Source: Nocardioides sp. JS614 (GTDB lineage: Bacteria > Actinomycetota > Actinomycetes > Propionibacteriales > Nocardioidaceae). Taken from it: DNA of 64,000 nucleotides. Below the pieces are notes generated by a model that was given only the letters and a program-made list of their open reading frames with translations, was not told the DNA's origin and did not search any database. The DNA is taken from contig NC_008699.1 of assembly GCF_000015265.1 (NCBI RefSeq), positions 1,984,001 through 2,048,000 on the forward strand, read 5' to 3'. The translations under genes were made by a program, and so were the position numbers. This document shows, one piece after another, positions 55,900-64,000 of this stretch; positions within the stretch are counted from its first letter, which is position 1; every line of letters starts with the position of its first letter.

Positions 55900-56937
55900 A
55901 TGACAGACAGCAACCACCAGGGGGACCGCCCCGCGACCGCCACGCGGCACACGGTCGTGGTCCCCAACAGCATCAACATGGTCAGCCTGCTCGGGCCCGG
56001 CGACGAGCACCTCGGCGTGATCGAGCGGTCCTTCGACGCGGACGTCCACGTGCGCGGCAACCGGGTGGCGCTGTTCGGCGAGCCCGGCGAGGTGGCGCTG
56101 GCCGAGCGGCTCCTCGACGAGTTGGTCGCGATCATCCGCACCGGCCAGGGCGTGACGACCGAGACCGTCGAGCGAGTGATCTCGATGCTGCGTGCCGAGA
56201 CCACGGAGCGCCCGGCCGACGTGCTCAGCCTCAACATCCTGAGCAACCGCGGCCGCTCGATCCGCCCGAAGACGCTGAACCAGAAGCGCTACGTCGACTC
56301 GATCGACAAGCACACGATCACCTTCGGCATCGGCCCCGCCGGCACCGGCAAGACCTACCTCGCCGTCGCCAAGGCGGTGCAGGCGCTGCAGTCGAAGAAT
56401 GTCAACCGGATCATCCTCAGCCGCCCGGCGGTCGAGGCCGGTGAGCGGCTCGGCTTCCTGCCGGGCACGCTCAGCGAGAAGATCGACCCCTACCTGCGGC
56501 CGCTCTACGACGCCCTGCACGACATGATCGACCCCGAGACGATCCCGAAGCTGCTCGCCGCCGGCACCATCGAGGTCGCGCCGCTGGCGTTCCTGCGCGG
56601 CCGGTCGCTCAACGACTCCTTCATCATCCTCGACGAGGCACAGAACACCACGCCCGAGCAGATGAAGATGTTCCTCACCCGGCTCGGCTTCGGCTCGAAG
56701 ATCGTGGTCACCGGCGACGTCACCCAGACCGACCTCCCCGGGGGCCAGAAGTCCGGGCTGCGCGCGGTCGAGGAGATCCTCGACGAGGTCGAGGACATCA
56801 GCTTCAACCGGCTCACCAGCCACGACGTCGTACGCCACAAGCTGGTCGGCAAGATCGTCGCGGCCTACGACGACTTCGACGCCCGCTCCGGCCGTTCGCA
56901 GGAGCTCAAGCAGGCCAACCGCCCCGGGCCGCGTTGA
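55900..56937 (+). CDS. ybeZ: PhoH-like ATPase (YbeZ)
   Basis: A 345-residue PhoH protein. A KH-like N-terminal domain (LLGPGDEHLGVIERSFDADV) precedes the P-loop ATPase with Walker A GPAGTGKTYLAVAKAV, SRPAVEAGERLGFLPG, Walker B FIILDEAQNTTPEQMKMF and GDVTQTDLPGGQKSGL. YbeZ works with the RNase YbeY in rRNA maturation and quality control. It heads a run of genes to era in the order also seen in mycobacteria, here Phoh, YbeY, CBS protein, deaminase-like protein. Confidence 0.95.
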   Translation: MTDSNHQGDRPATATRHTVVVPNSINMVSLLGPGDEHLGVIERSFDADVHVRGNRVALFGEPGEVALAERLLDELVAIIRTGQGVTTETVERVISMLRAETTERPADVLSLNILSNRGRSIRPKTLNQKRYVDSIDKHTITFGIGPAGTGKTYLAVAKAVQALQSKNVNRIILSRPAVEAGERLGFLPGTLSEKIDPYLRPLYDALHDMIDPETIPKLLAAGTIEVAPLAFLRGRSLNDSFIILDEAQNTTPEQMKMFLTRLGFGSKIVVTGDVTQTDLPGGQKSGLRAVEEILDEVEDISFNRLTSHDVVRHKLVGKIVAAYDDFDARSGRSQELKQANRPGPR

Positions 56938-56953
56938 GTCCCGGGAGCCACCG

Positions 56954-57403
56954 ATGAGCATCGAGATCCTCAACGAGTCCGGGCATCCGCTGGACGTGAA
57001 GCGGCTTGCCGCGCTGAGCCGGTTCGTGATGGACCGGATGCGCGTGCACCCGCTGGCCGAGCTGTGCATCAAGGCGGTCGACGAGCCCACCATCGCGCAG
57101 CTCAACGAGCAGTGGATGGAGAAGGCGGGCCCCACCGACGTGCTCGCCTTCCCGATGGACGAGCTGCGCCCCGGCCTGGTCGACGAGGATCCCGAGGAGG
57201 GCGTGCTCGGCGACCTGGTGCTCTGCCCCGACGTCGCCGCCCGCCAGGGCGAGACCGCCGGGCACGGCACCGAGGCCGAGATCGAGCTGCTCACGGTGCA
57301 CGGCATCCTCCACCTGCTCGGCTACGACCACGCCGAGCCGGAGGAGCACCGGGAGATGTTCGGCCTCCAGGACGAGCTCCTGGCCGCCTGGCGCGCCCGG
57401 TGA
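56954..57403 (+). CDS. ybeY: Endoribonuclease YbeY
   Basis: A 149-residue metal-dependent RNase. The zinc site is the H3XH5XH motif in LLTVHGILHLLGYDHAEPEE, and the conserved Arg/Asp lie in LCIKAVDEPTIAQLNEQWM and KAGPTDVLAFPMDEL. It trims the 16S rRNA 3' end and helps ribosome quality control, with YbeZ encoded just upstream. Start ATG 56954 follows a GGGAG site. The length is normal for the family. Confidence 0.95.
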   Translation: MSIEILNESGHPLDVKRLAALSRFVMDRMRVHPLAELCIKAVDEPTIAQLNEQWMEKAGPTDVLAFPMDELRPGLVDEDPEEGVLGDLVLCPDVAARQGETAGHGTEAEIELLTVHGILHLLGYDHAEPEEHREMFGLQDELLAAWRAR

Positions 57404-57434
57404 CGGGGCCGGTGAACGGTCCAGTGAGACCTCG

Positions 57435-58727
57435 GTGAGCGTCTGGCTGCTGCTGGCCGCGGCCGTCCTGGTCGGGCTGGCCGGGCTGTTCTCGGCGACG
57501 GACGCCGCGGTGTCGTCGTTCTCCCGGGCCCGCGCCGAGGAGCTGCTCGCGGAGGGCCGCCCGGGATCGAAGCGGCTGGTCGCGCTGCTCGACGACCTGC
57601 CGCGCTACCTCAACACCGCGCTCCTGCTGCGCCTGCTGTGCGAGGTCTCCGCGATCGTGCTGGTCACCCTCGAGGCCAGCAGTGCGTACGACGGCCGCGC
57701 GTGGCCGACCGCGCTGACGGTGATCGGCGTGATGCTGGTGGTCTCGTTCGTCGCGATCGGCGTCGCACCGCGCACCCTCGGCCGCCAGCACTCCGAGCGG
57801 TTCGCGCTGCTCTCGGCCGCGCCGCTGGCCACGGTGACGGCCGTGCTGGGGCCGCTGCCCCGGTTGCTGATCCTGGTCGGCAACGCGCTCACCCCCGGCA
57901 AGGGCTTCCGCGAGGGGCCGTTCTCGACCGAGACCGAGCTGCGCGAGCTGGTCGACCTCGCCGAGGCCTCCGCGGTCATCGAGTCCGGCGAGCGCAAGAT
58001 GATCCACTCGGTCTTCGAGCTCGGCGACACCATCGCCCGCGAGGTGATGGTGCCGCGCACCGATGTCGTCTACATCGAGCGGCACAAGAACCTGCGCCAG
58101 ACGCTGTCGCTGTTCCTGCGCAGCGGCTTCTCCCGGGTGCCGGTGATCGGCGAGAACCTCGACGACGTCGTCGGCATCGCCTACCTCAAGGACATCGTGC
58201 GCCGCGACTTCGAGGCGCCCGACGTCGAGTTCACCGAGCGCATCGACGAGGTGATGCGCCCCGCGCACTTCGTGCCGGAGTCCAAGCCGGTCGACGGGCT
58301 GCTCTCGGAGATGCAGGCCATGCGCCAGCACATCGCGGTCGTCGTCGACGAGTACGGCGGCACCGCCGGACTGGTGACGATCGAGGACGTGCTCGAGGAG
58401 ATCGTCGGCGAGATCACCGACGAGTACGACGAGGCCACCGTCGAGGTGGAGAGCCTCGACGACGACGCCGTGCGGGTCTCCTCGCGCTACCCGATCGACG
58501 ACCTCGACGAGCTGTTCGGCTTCGCGGTCGAGGAGGAGGACATCGACAGCGTCGGCGGTCTGATGGCCAAGCACCTGGGCCGGGTCCCGATCCCGGGCTC
58601 GGTGGTCGAGGCGCACGGCCTGCGGTTCGAGGCCGAGGGTGCCTCGGGTCGGCGCAACAAGATCGGCACCGTGCTGATCAGCCGGGTGGGGCCGGTCGAC
58701 GACGAGAACGAGGAGAGCGATGACTGA
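57435..58727 (+). CDS. CNNM/CorC-type CBS-domain transporter or regulator
   Basis: A 430-residue membrane protein of the HlyC/CorC family. An N-terminal DUF21 region with four helices (residues about 1-150: WLLLAAAVLVGLAGLFSATD) is followed by a CBS pair (REVMVPRTDVVYIERHKNLR, HIAVVVDEYGGTAGLVTIED) and a C-terminal CorC_HlyC domain (RYPIDDLDELFGFAVEEEDI). Family members are linked to Mg2+/Co2+ efflux or membrane stress. It corresponds by order to mycobacterial Rv2366c. The stop overlaps the next ATG by eight nt. Confidence 0.93.
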   Translation: MSVWLLLAAAVLVGLAGLFSATDAAVSSFSRARAEELLAEGRPGSKRLVALLDDLPRYLNTALLLRLLCEVSAIVLVTLEASSAYDGRAWPTALTVIGVMLVVSFVAIGVAPRTLGRQHSERFALLSAAPLATVTAVLGPLPRLLILVGNALTPGKGFREGPFSTETELRELVDLAEASAVIESGERKMIHSVFELGDTIAREVMVPRTDVVYIERHKNLRQTLSLFLRSGFSRVPVIGENLDDVVGIAYLKDIVRRDFEAPDVEFTERIDEVMRPAHFVPESKPVDGLLSEMQAMRQHIAVVVDEYGGTAGLVTIEDVLEEIVGEITDEYDEATVEVESLDDDAVRVSSRYPIDDLDELFGFAVEEEDIDSVGGLMAKHLGRVPIPGSVVEAHGLRFEAEGASGRRNKIGTVLISRVGPVDDENEESDD

Positions 58728-59070
58728 CGGCGCCGGGCTGACCGCCGAGGACGCGAAGCTGGTGACGCTCGCGCGGGCCACCCGCGCTCGGACCGGCGCG
58801 GCGGAGGGCGCCGCCGTCCGCGACGCCGACGGGCGCACCTACGCCGCCGCCACCGTGGACCTGCCCTCGCTGCAGGTCTCCGCGCTCGGCGTCTGCGTCG
58901 CGATGGCGGTCGCGAGCGGGGCCAAGGGGCTCGAGGCCGCGGTCGTCCTCACGGACGCGGCCGGGCTCGCCGACCCAGACCTCGGCGCGCTGCGCGACCT
59001 CGGCGGCACCGGCGTGGTCGTCCACCGCGGCGACCCGCGGGGGACCGTCGTCGAGACGGCGACGACCTGA
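58720..59070 (+). CDS. Cytidine-deaminase-like protein without zinc motif
   Basis: A 116-residue protein with a cytidine-deaminase-like fold (AEDAKLVTLARATRARTGAA, AVRDADGRTYAAATVDLPSL). The catalytic HAE and PCxxC zinc ligands are absent: the corresponding places read SALGVCVAMAVA and no Cys pair follows. It should not deaminate by the usual chemistry. By order it corresponds to the mycobacterial gene between the CBS protein and era (Rv2365c-like). It overlaps the CBS gene by eight nt. Confidence 0.8.
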   Translation: MTDGAGLTAEDAKLVTLARATRARTGAAEGAAVRDADGRTYAAATVDLPSLQVSALGVCVAMAVASGAKGLEAAVVLTDAAGLADPDLGALRDLGGTGVVVHRGDPRGTVVETATT

Positions 59071-59136
59071 CGCACGCCGTACGGGCGACCTCTGACTGAA
59101 ACCTGCCCGACCCCCACGTGGAGTAGGTTGCGCTGT

Positions 59137-60507
59137 GTGAATCTGCGTGGCTGGGCCGCACACGAGGTGGCCGTCGAGCGCCTCAGGTCCTCCTACGCCG
59201 CGATCCCGGCGGGCGCGCCGGTGCGCCTGGCGAAGAAGACCTCCAACCTGTTCCGCCCGCGGGCGGCCGCCGACGGCCCGGGACTGGACGTCTCGGGCCT
59301 GGACGGCGTGATCGCGATCGACGCCGTCGCGCGGACCGCGGACGTGCAGGGGATGTGCACCTACGAGGACCTCGTCGACGCCACGCTGCCGCACGGCCTG
59401 GTCCCGAAGGTGGTCCCGCAGCTGCGCACGATCACCCTCGGCGGCGCGGTCACCGGCCTCGGCATCGAGTCGACGAGCTTCCGCAGCGGCCTGCCGCACG
59501 AGTCGGTGCTCGAGATGGACGTGTTCACCGGCGGGGGCGAGGTCGTCACCTGCCGGCCCGGCCCGGACGGCGAGCACGGCGACCTGTTCGACGCGTTCCC
59601 GAACTCCTACGGCTCGCTGGGCTACGCCACCCGGCTGCGGATCGAGCTCGAGCAGGTGCCGGCGTACGTCGCCCTGCGCCACCTGCGCTTCGACGACCCC
59701 GGCCTCCTGGCGAAGTCGATCGCCGAGATCGCCAGGTCCCGCGCCCACGAGGGCACCCCCGTGGACGGCCTCGACGGCGTCGCCTTCGGGCCGGGGGAGT
59801 ACTACCTCACCCTCGCCACCTGGACGGACGCGCCCGGACCCACGAGCGACTACACCGGGCAGCAGGTCTACTACCGATCGCTGCAGCAGCGGGAGACCGA
59901 CCTGCTGACCATGTACGACTACCTGTGGCGCTGGGACACCGACTGGTTCTGGTGCTCGGGCGCCTTCGGGCTGCAGCACCCGACCGTGCGCCGGCTGTGG
60001 CCCAGGCGCTGGCGGCGCTCGGACGTCTACCACAAGCTGATCGGCCTGGACCGCCGGATCGGCTTCGCCGACTGGCTGGACCGGCGCCAGGGCCGGCCGC
60101 TGCGCGAGCGGGTCATCCAGGACGTCGAGGTGCCGGTCGAGCGGCTGCCCGACTTCCTCGAGTGGTTCGACGAGGCGGTGGGGATGCGCCCGGTCTGGCT
60201 GTGCCCCTGCGTGGCGCTGCGCAGCTGGCCGACCTACCCGCTCGAGCCCGGGCTGCTCTACGTGAACGTGGGCTTCTGGGGCACCGTGCACGTCGGCCCG
60301 GAGGCGCCGCAGGCGCCCCGCAACCGGGCGATCGAGCAGCGGGTGCACGAGCTCGGTGGCCACAAGTCGCTCTACAGCGACGCCTTCTACGACCGGGCGA
60401 CGTTCGACAGGCTCTACGACGGCGACAACCTCGCCGTGGTGAAGGGTCGCTACGACCCACAGGACCGGCTGACCAGCCTCTACGACAAGGCGGTGAAGAG
60501 ACATTGA
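59137..60507 (+). CDS. tmsA: FAD-dependent reductase of tuberculostearate synthesis (TmsA-like)
   Basis: A 456-residue FAD-linked oxidoreductase of the vanillyl-alcohol-oxidase superfamily (VRLAKKTSNLFRPR, GMCTYEDLVDATLPHGLVPK and LRTITLGGAVTGLGIESTSF). The C-terminal half carries WLCPCVALRSWPTYPLEPGL and YDKAVKRH. In mycobacteria and relatives the equivalent enzyme reduces a 10-methylene acyl chain to 10-methyl. TAGGTT ends seven nt before GTG 59137 with no ribosome site; TTG 59128 is unlikely. The TGA overlaps the next TTG, so the pair is coupled. Confidence 0.82.
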   Translation: MNLRGWAAHEVAVERLRSSYAAIPAGAPVRLAKKTSNLFRPRAAADGPGLDVSGLDGVIAIDAVARTADVQGMCTYEDLVDATLPHGLVPKVVPQLRTITLGGAVTGLGIESTSFRSGLPHESVLEMDVFTGGGEVVTCRPGPDGEHGDLFDAFPNSYGSLGYATRLRIELEQVPAYVALRHLRFDDPGLLAKSIAEIARSRAHEGTPVDGLDGVAFGPGEYYLTLATWTDAPGPTSDYTGQQVYYRSLQQRETDLLTMYDYLWRWDTDWFWCSGAFGLQHPTVRRLWPRRWRRSDVYHKLIGLDRRIGFADWLDRRQGRPLRERVIQDVEVPVERLPDFLEWFDEAVGMRPVWLCPCVALRSWPTYPLEPGLLYVNVGFWGTVHVGPEAPQAPRNRAIEQRVHELGGHKSLYSDAFYDRATFDRLYDGDNLAVVKGRYDPQDRLTSLYDKAVKRH

Positions 60508-61778
60508 CTCGCCAGACCATCACGATCGCCCAGGCGTTCGACACCCTGCTCAAGGAGCCGCTCCCGCTGCGGTTCACGGCGTACGACGGCAGCGCGAGCG
60601 GTCCGGAGGACGCGCCGTTCCGCTTCGACCTGCGCAACCAGCGCGGGCTGTCCTACTTGCTGACCGCCCCCGGTGACCTCGGGATGGCGCGCGCCTACGT
60701 GACCGGCGACCTGGTCATCGAGGGGGTGCACCCCGGCGACCCGTACGAGGCGATGCGGCTGCTGCAGAAGGGCCTCAAGATGCGCCGCCCGTCCGCCGCG
60801 GAGGCGATCGAGATCCTGCGCTCGGTGGGGCTGTCGACGCTGCGCCCGCCGGCGCCGCCGCCGCAGGAGGCGATCCCGCGCTGGCGACGGGTGGTCGAGG
60901 GCCTGCGCCACTCCGAGGGACGTGACGCGGAGGCGATCCACCACCACTACGACGTGTCGAACACCTTCTATGAGTACGTCCTCGGCCCGTCGATGACCTA
61001 CACCTGCGCCGTGTACCCGACCGAGGAGGCGACCCTCGAGGAGGCGCAGTTCACCAAGTACGAGCTGATCTGCCAGAAGCTCGGCCTCCAGCCGGGCCAG
61101 CGGCTGCTCGACATCGGGTGCGGCTGGGGCAGCATGGTCCGGCACGCCGCCCGCGAGCACGGCGTCCAGGTGCTCGGCGTCACCCTGTCGCGCGAGCAGG
61201 CCTCCTGGGCCCAGCAGGCGATCAAGGAGGAGGGCCTCGACGACCTCGCCGAGGTCCGGCACCTGGACTACCGCCACGTGGAGGAGACCGGCTTCGACGC
61301 GATCTCCTCGATCGGGCTCACCGAGCACATCGGCGTGCGGAACTACCCGGAGTACTTCGGCTGGATCCGCGACCACCTCCGCCCCCAGGGCCGGCTGCTC
61401 AACCACTGCATCACGCGGCACGACAACCGGCCCCGCGAGACCGGCGCGTTCATCGACCGCTACGTGTTCCCGGACGGCGAGCTGATCGGGTCCGGCACGA
61501 TCATCACCCAGGTGCAGGACGCGGGCCTGGAGGTGCAGCACGAGGAGAACATCCGCGTGCACTACGCCAAGACGCTTGCCGGCTGGTGTCACAACCTCCA
61601 GGAGCACTGGGAGGCCTGCGTGGCCGAGGTCGGCGAGGAGGTCGCCCGGGTGTGGGGGCTCTACATGGCCGGCTCGCGGCTGGCGTTCGAGCGCAACGAG
61701 ATCCAGCTGCACCACGTGCTCGCCACGAAGACCGACGCCAACGGGGCCAGCGGCTACCCGCTCCGCCACGCGTTCTGA
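60504..61778 (+). CDS. tmsB: SAM-dependent lipid methyltransferase (TmsB/UfaA1-like)
   Basis: A 424-residue cyclopropane-fatty-acid-synthase-family enzyme. The SAM site is LLDIGCGWGSMVRHAARE, preceded by IHHHYDVSNTFYEYVLGPSM, with SIGLTEHIGVRNY as the active-site region and ETGAFIDRYVFPDGEL. Paired with the FAD enzyme upstream it should methylenate the double bond of oleate-type chains at carbon 10, giving tuberculostearic-type acid after reduction. TTG 60504 is the start, overlapping the previous TGA, with GAAGAGA upstream. A hairpin follows the gene. Confidence 0.88.
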   Translation: MTRQTITIAQAFDTLLKEPLPLRFTAYDGSASGPEDAPFRFDLRNQRGLSYLLTAPGDLGMARAYVTGDLVIEGVHPGDPYEAMRLLQKGLKMRRPSAAEAIEILRSVGLSTLRPPAPPPQEAIPRWRRVVEGLRHSEGRDAEAIHHHYDVSNTFYEYVLGPSMTYTCAVYPTEEATLEEAQFTKYELICQKLGLQPGQRLLDIGCGWGSMVRHAAREHGVQVLGVTLSREQASWAQQAIKEEGLDDLAEVRHLDYRHVEETGFDAISSIGLTEHIGVRNYPEYFGWIRDHLRPQGRLLNHCITRHDNRPRETGAFIDRYVFPDGELIGSGTIITQVQDAGLEVQHEENIRVHYAKTLAGWCHNLQEHWEACVAEVGEEVARVWGLYMAGSRLAFERNEIQLHHVLATKTDANGASGYPLRHAF

Positions 61779-61784
61779 GCTGCC

Positions 61785-61813
61785 CTCGCCCCCGAGCGAA
61801 GCTCGAGGGCGAG
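61785..61813 (+). terminator. Hairpin after tmsB
   Basis: CTCGCCCCCGAGC (61785-61797) pairs with GCTCGAGGGCGAG (61801-61813) with one mismatch and a GAA loop, six nt after the tmsB stop. No T-run follows. It would separate tmsAB from the next gene. Confidence 0.6.
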
Positions 61814-61847
61814 GACCCAGCCGCCGCCCGACCGATACGGTTGCCCG

Positions 61848-62621
61848 GTGAGCACCAGGGCCCAGCAGTACGACGCGCGGGTGTTGCGCCGCGAGCAGCT
61901 CTCGGCGCACCTGGTCCGGCTCACCCTCGGCGGGGCGGGACTCGCGGGCTTCGAGAGCACCGGCATCCCGGACGAATGGGTGGGGCTCGTGGTCCCCGGG
62001 CAGTTCCAGAGCCGCTACTACACGGTCCGCTCGTGGGACGGCTCGGAGCTGGTGCTCGACGTCGTCGTCCACGAGAGTGGGCTGGTCACCGAGTGGGCCC
62101 AGCTGGACGTCGAGGGGCAGGCGGTCACGATCACCGAGGCGAAGGGCTCGTTCGCGATCCCGGCCGACGCGCAGTGGCTGATCCTGGTCGGCGACCTGAC
62201 CGCGATGCCGGCGATGGCCCGGATCGCCGAGACCGTCCGCGTGCGCACCTCCGTGTATGCCGAGGTCCCGGACGACCTGCCCGACTACCTCCCCCCGGGG
62301 CCGCAGGTGACCTGGCTGGACCCGCCGGGCGAGGGGGAGAGCCGGCTCGCCGAGGTGGTCGAGGGCATCGACTGGCCCGACGGTGCGGGCTACTTCTGGA
62401 TGGCCGGTGAGTCGGCGCAGATGCGGGCGATCCGCAAGCACCTGATGCGGGTGCGGCACCTGCCGAGCACGGCGTACGACGTCATGGGCTACTGGCGCGG
62501 CGTCGCCCACCGCCAGCCGCGGGCCGTCGACCCCGGCCCGATCTACCGGGCGGGCAAGGCGGCCGGGAAGTCCGACGAGCAGATCTGGGCCGAGTACGAC
62601 GAGGCGGGGGAGCGCCGGTGA
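61848..62621 (+). CDS. Siderophore-interacting FAD-binding protein (SIP/ViuB type)
   Basis: A 257-residue flavoprotein of the SIP family. The FAD-binding region has SRYYTVRSWDGSELVLDVVV, matching the RxYT signature, and the C-terminal NAD(P)-like half has WLILVGDLTAMPAMARIAET, AEVPDD and FWMAGESAQMRAIRKHLM. These reductases release iron from siderophores in the cytosol. TACGGT ends six nt before the GTG with no ribosome site, so the gene probably has its own leaderless promoter; era follows with a GTGA overlap. Confidence 0.92.
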   Translation: MSTRAQQYDARVLRREQLSAHLVRLTLGGAGLAGFESTGIPDEWVGLVVPGQFQSRYYTVRSWDGSELVLDVVVHESGLVTEWAQLDVEGQAVTITEAKGSFAIPADAQWLILVGDLTAMPAMARIAETVRVRTSVYAEVPDDLPDYLPPGPQVTWLDPPGEGESRLAEVVEGIDWPDGAGYFWMAGESAQMRAIRKHLMRVRHLPSTAYDVMGYWRGVAHRQPRAVDPGPIYRAGKAAGKSDEQIWAEYDEAGERR

Positions 62622-63559
62622 CCAACCAGGGGAGCGGGCCGCAGCCCGCGCACCGCAGCGGGTTCGTGTCGTTCGTCGGCCGGCCCAACGCCGGCAAGTC
62701 GACGCTGACCAACGCACTGGTCGGCAGCAAGGTCGTGATCACCTCCGACAAGCCGCAGACCACGCGCACGGTGGTCCGCGGCATCGTGCACCGTGACGAC
62801 GCCCAGCTGATCCTGGTCGACACCCCCGGACTGCACCGGCCCCGCACCCTGCTGGGGGAGCGGCTCAACGACCTCGTGAAGACCACCCTCGCCGAGGTCG
62901 ACGTGGTGGCGGTCTGCCTGCCGGCGAACGAGAAGGTCGGCCCGGGCGACCGGTTCATCGTCAACGAGATGGCCAAGATCAAGCGCACCACCAAGGTCGC
63001 GATCGCCACGAAGACCGACCTCGCGAGCCCGGACCGGATCGCGGAGCACCTGCTCGACATCGCGCGTCTCGGCACCGAGACCGGCACCGAGTGGGCGGAG
63101 ATCGTCCCGGTCTCGGCGAAGTCGGGTGACCAGGTCGAGCTGCTGGCGGACCTGCTCGTCGGCCTGCTGCCCGAGGGGCCCCAGCTCTATCCCGACGGTG
63201 ACCTCAGCGATGCGCCCGAGGAGATCCTCGCCGCCGAGCTGATCCGCGAGGCCGCGCTCGAGGGCCTGCGCGACGAGCTCCCCCACTCCGTGGCGGTGGT
63301 GGTCGAGGAGATGGGTCTGCGCGAGGGTCGCCCCGACGCCAAGCCCCTGCTCGACATCCACGCCAACGTCTACGTCGAGCGCGACTCCCAGAAGGGCATC
63401 ATCATCGGCCCGAAGGGCGCCCGGCTGCGAGACATCGGCACCCGCGCCCGCGGCCAGATCGAGGCGCTGCTCGGCACCCCGGTCTACCTCGACCTGCACG
63501 TCAAGATCGCGAAGGACTGGCAGCGGGACCCGCGCCAGCTCAGGAAGCTGGGCTTCTGA
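62618..63559 (+). CDS. era: GTPase Era
   Basis: A 313-residue GTPase with a C-terminal KH domain. G1 is VGRPNAGKSTLTNAL, G2 and G3 are TSDKPQTTRTVVRGIVH and DTPGLHRPRTLLGERL, G4 is TKTDLASP and the KH domain holds IIIGPKGARLRDIGTRARGQ and the final RQLRKLGF. Era binds the 3' end of 16S rRNA during 30S assembly, the same substrate end as YbeY. GTG 62618 overlaps the SIP stop by GTGA. The NTF2-like gene overlaps its stop. Confidence 0.97.
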   Translation: MTNQGSGPQPAHRSGFVSFVGRPNAGKSTLTNALVGSKVVITSDKPQTTRTVVRGIVHRDDAQLILVDTPGLHRPRTLLGERLNDLVKTTLAEVDVVAVCLPANEKVGPGDRFIVNEMAKIKRTTKVAIATKTDLASPDRIAEHLLDIARLGTETGTEWAEIVPVSAKSGDQVELLADLLVGLLPEGPQLYPDGDLSDAPEEILAAELIREAALEGLRDELPHSVAVVVEEMGLREGRPDAKPLLDIHANVYVERDSQKGIIIGPKGARLRDIGTRARGQIEALLGTPVYLDLHVKIAKDWQRDPRQLRKLGF

Positions 63560-63945
63560 TGAGCCGTCCCGAGCCGCTCGCCCGCTGGCACGCCATCGCC
63601 GAGTCGCGCGACCCGGCCGGCCTGGCCGGGCTGCTGGCCGAGGACGTGACGTTCCGGTCCCCGGCGGTGCACACGCCGCAGGAGGGGCGGGACCTGACCA
63701 CGGCGTACCTGTCCGCGGCGATCGTGGTCCTCGGCCCGACGCTGACCTACGTCCGCGAGTGGTACGACGCCTCCTCGGCGGTGCTGGAGTTCCGCGCGGA
63801 GCTGGACGGCCTGAGCGTCCACGGCATCGACATGCTGACCTGGGGCGCGGACGGCCGGCTCACCGACTTCACGGTGATGGTCCGACCGTTCACGGGGCTG
63901 CAGAAGCTGATCGAGCTGATGGCCGCCGAGCTGTTCGGTCAGTAG
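63559..63945 (+). CDS. NTF2-like (SnoaL-fold) protein
   Basis: A 128-residue single-domain protein of the nuclear-transport-factor-2 fold: LARWHAIAESRDPAGLAGLL, the strand VTFRSPAVHTPQEGRDLTTA, and LEFRAELDGLSVHGIDMLTW, then FTVMVRPFTGLQKLIELMA. Family members are often small-molecule isomerases or binding proteins; no active-site residue pattern is clear. The ATG overlaps the era stop (TGATG). The last 55 bases of the window hold no assignable gene. Confidence 0.8.
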   Translation: MSRPEPLARWHAIAESRDPAGLAGLLAEDVTFRSPAVHTPQEGRDLTTAYLSAAIVVLGPTLTYVREWYDASSAVLEFRAELDGLSVHGIDMLTWGADGRLTDFTVMVRPFTGLQKLIELMAAELFGQ

Positions 63946-64000
63946 CCTCACGGCCCGCTCGGCGCCCAGCAGCGCCCGTAGCGCTGGCCACCGGCCCACT

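Noticed and set aside
63484..63999. Minus-strand 171-residue frame at the right edge
   Set aside because: It is antisense to era and the NTF2-like gene with no domain; a true gene ending in the last 55 bases cannot be judged.

Overview
The window is very GC-rich DNA with dense, closely packed genes and many GTG starts plus two TTG starts. Housekeeping gene order is like that of mycobacteria: degV-comEA-comEC-holA / rpsT / lepA, hemW, hrcA-dnaJ-rsmE, then phoH-ybeY-CBS protein-deaminase-like protein-era. It also carries the imuA'-imuB-dnaE2 mutasome with a Gram-positive LexA box, a CIRCE element before hrcA, DUF3097 and an SigE-type ECF sigma factor. This points to an actinomycete, most likely of the Nocardioides type; the genus is inferred from protein flavour, not proven. 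No tRNA, rRNA, CRISPR array, insertion sequence or prophage was seen.

Layout. Positions 1-23.6 kb are accessory: a decayed transhydrogenase fragment, a glyoxalase-fold protein, a KimA-like APC permease divergent from a small DUF4118-like protein and a KdpD/KdpE-like pair, an NhaA-thioredoxin fusion, a YceI/MarR divergent pair, a P450, the glycyl radical pair YjjI/YjjW, an unusual Nramp-like transporter operon, a hydrolase, remnants of an acyl-CoA synthetase and of a secreted protein, a flavin monooxygenase and a PhoX phosphatase. From 23.6 to 38.7 kb lies the leuS-degV-com-holA-rpsT-lepA core, with two small-molecule kinases flanking lepA, a MOSC protein and a long-chain acyl-CoA ligase. From 38.7 to 45.7 kb are the SOS mutasome and hemW. 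From 45.7 to 55.8 kb are a TM2 protein, DUF3097, an MBL hydrolase, the hrcA-dnaJ-rsmE heat-shock operon, a sigma factor with two GerMN/Gmad2 paralogues, a HIT protein and a secreted copper monooxygenase. From 55.9 to 64 kb is the phoH-to-era operon, interrupted by a tuberculostearate-type tmsA-tmsB pair and a siderophore-interacting flavoprotein.

How the genes work together. Several regulatory circuits can be read directly: a leucine-codon leader peptide and terminator upstream of leuS, CIRCE upstream of hrcA, a perfect LexA box overlapping the imuA' promoter, a PHO-box-like repeat before phoX, a palindrome between yceI and marR, and an 11-nt direct repeat between the permease and the Kdp-like regulators. 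At least a dozen genes have a TANNNT hexamer ending 6-7 nt before the start codon and no Shine-Dalgarno, so leaderless transcripts appear common.

The most interesting points are the leuS leader peptide (23686-23768), the K+-type permease with Kdp-like regulators but no kdpFABC, the Nramp-like protein with a rewritten metal site, the PHM-type copper monooxygenase, and the sigma/GerMN/Gmad2 module.
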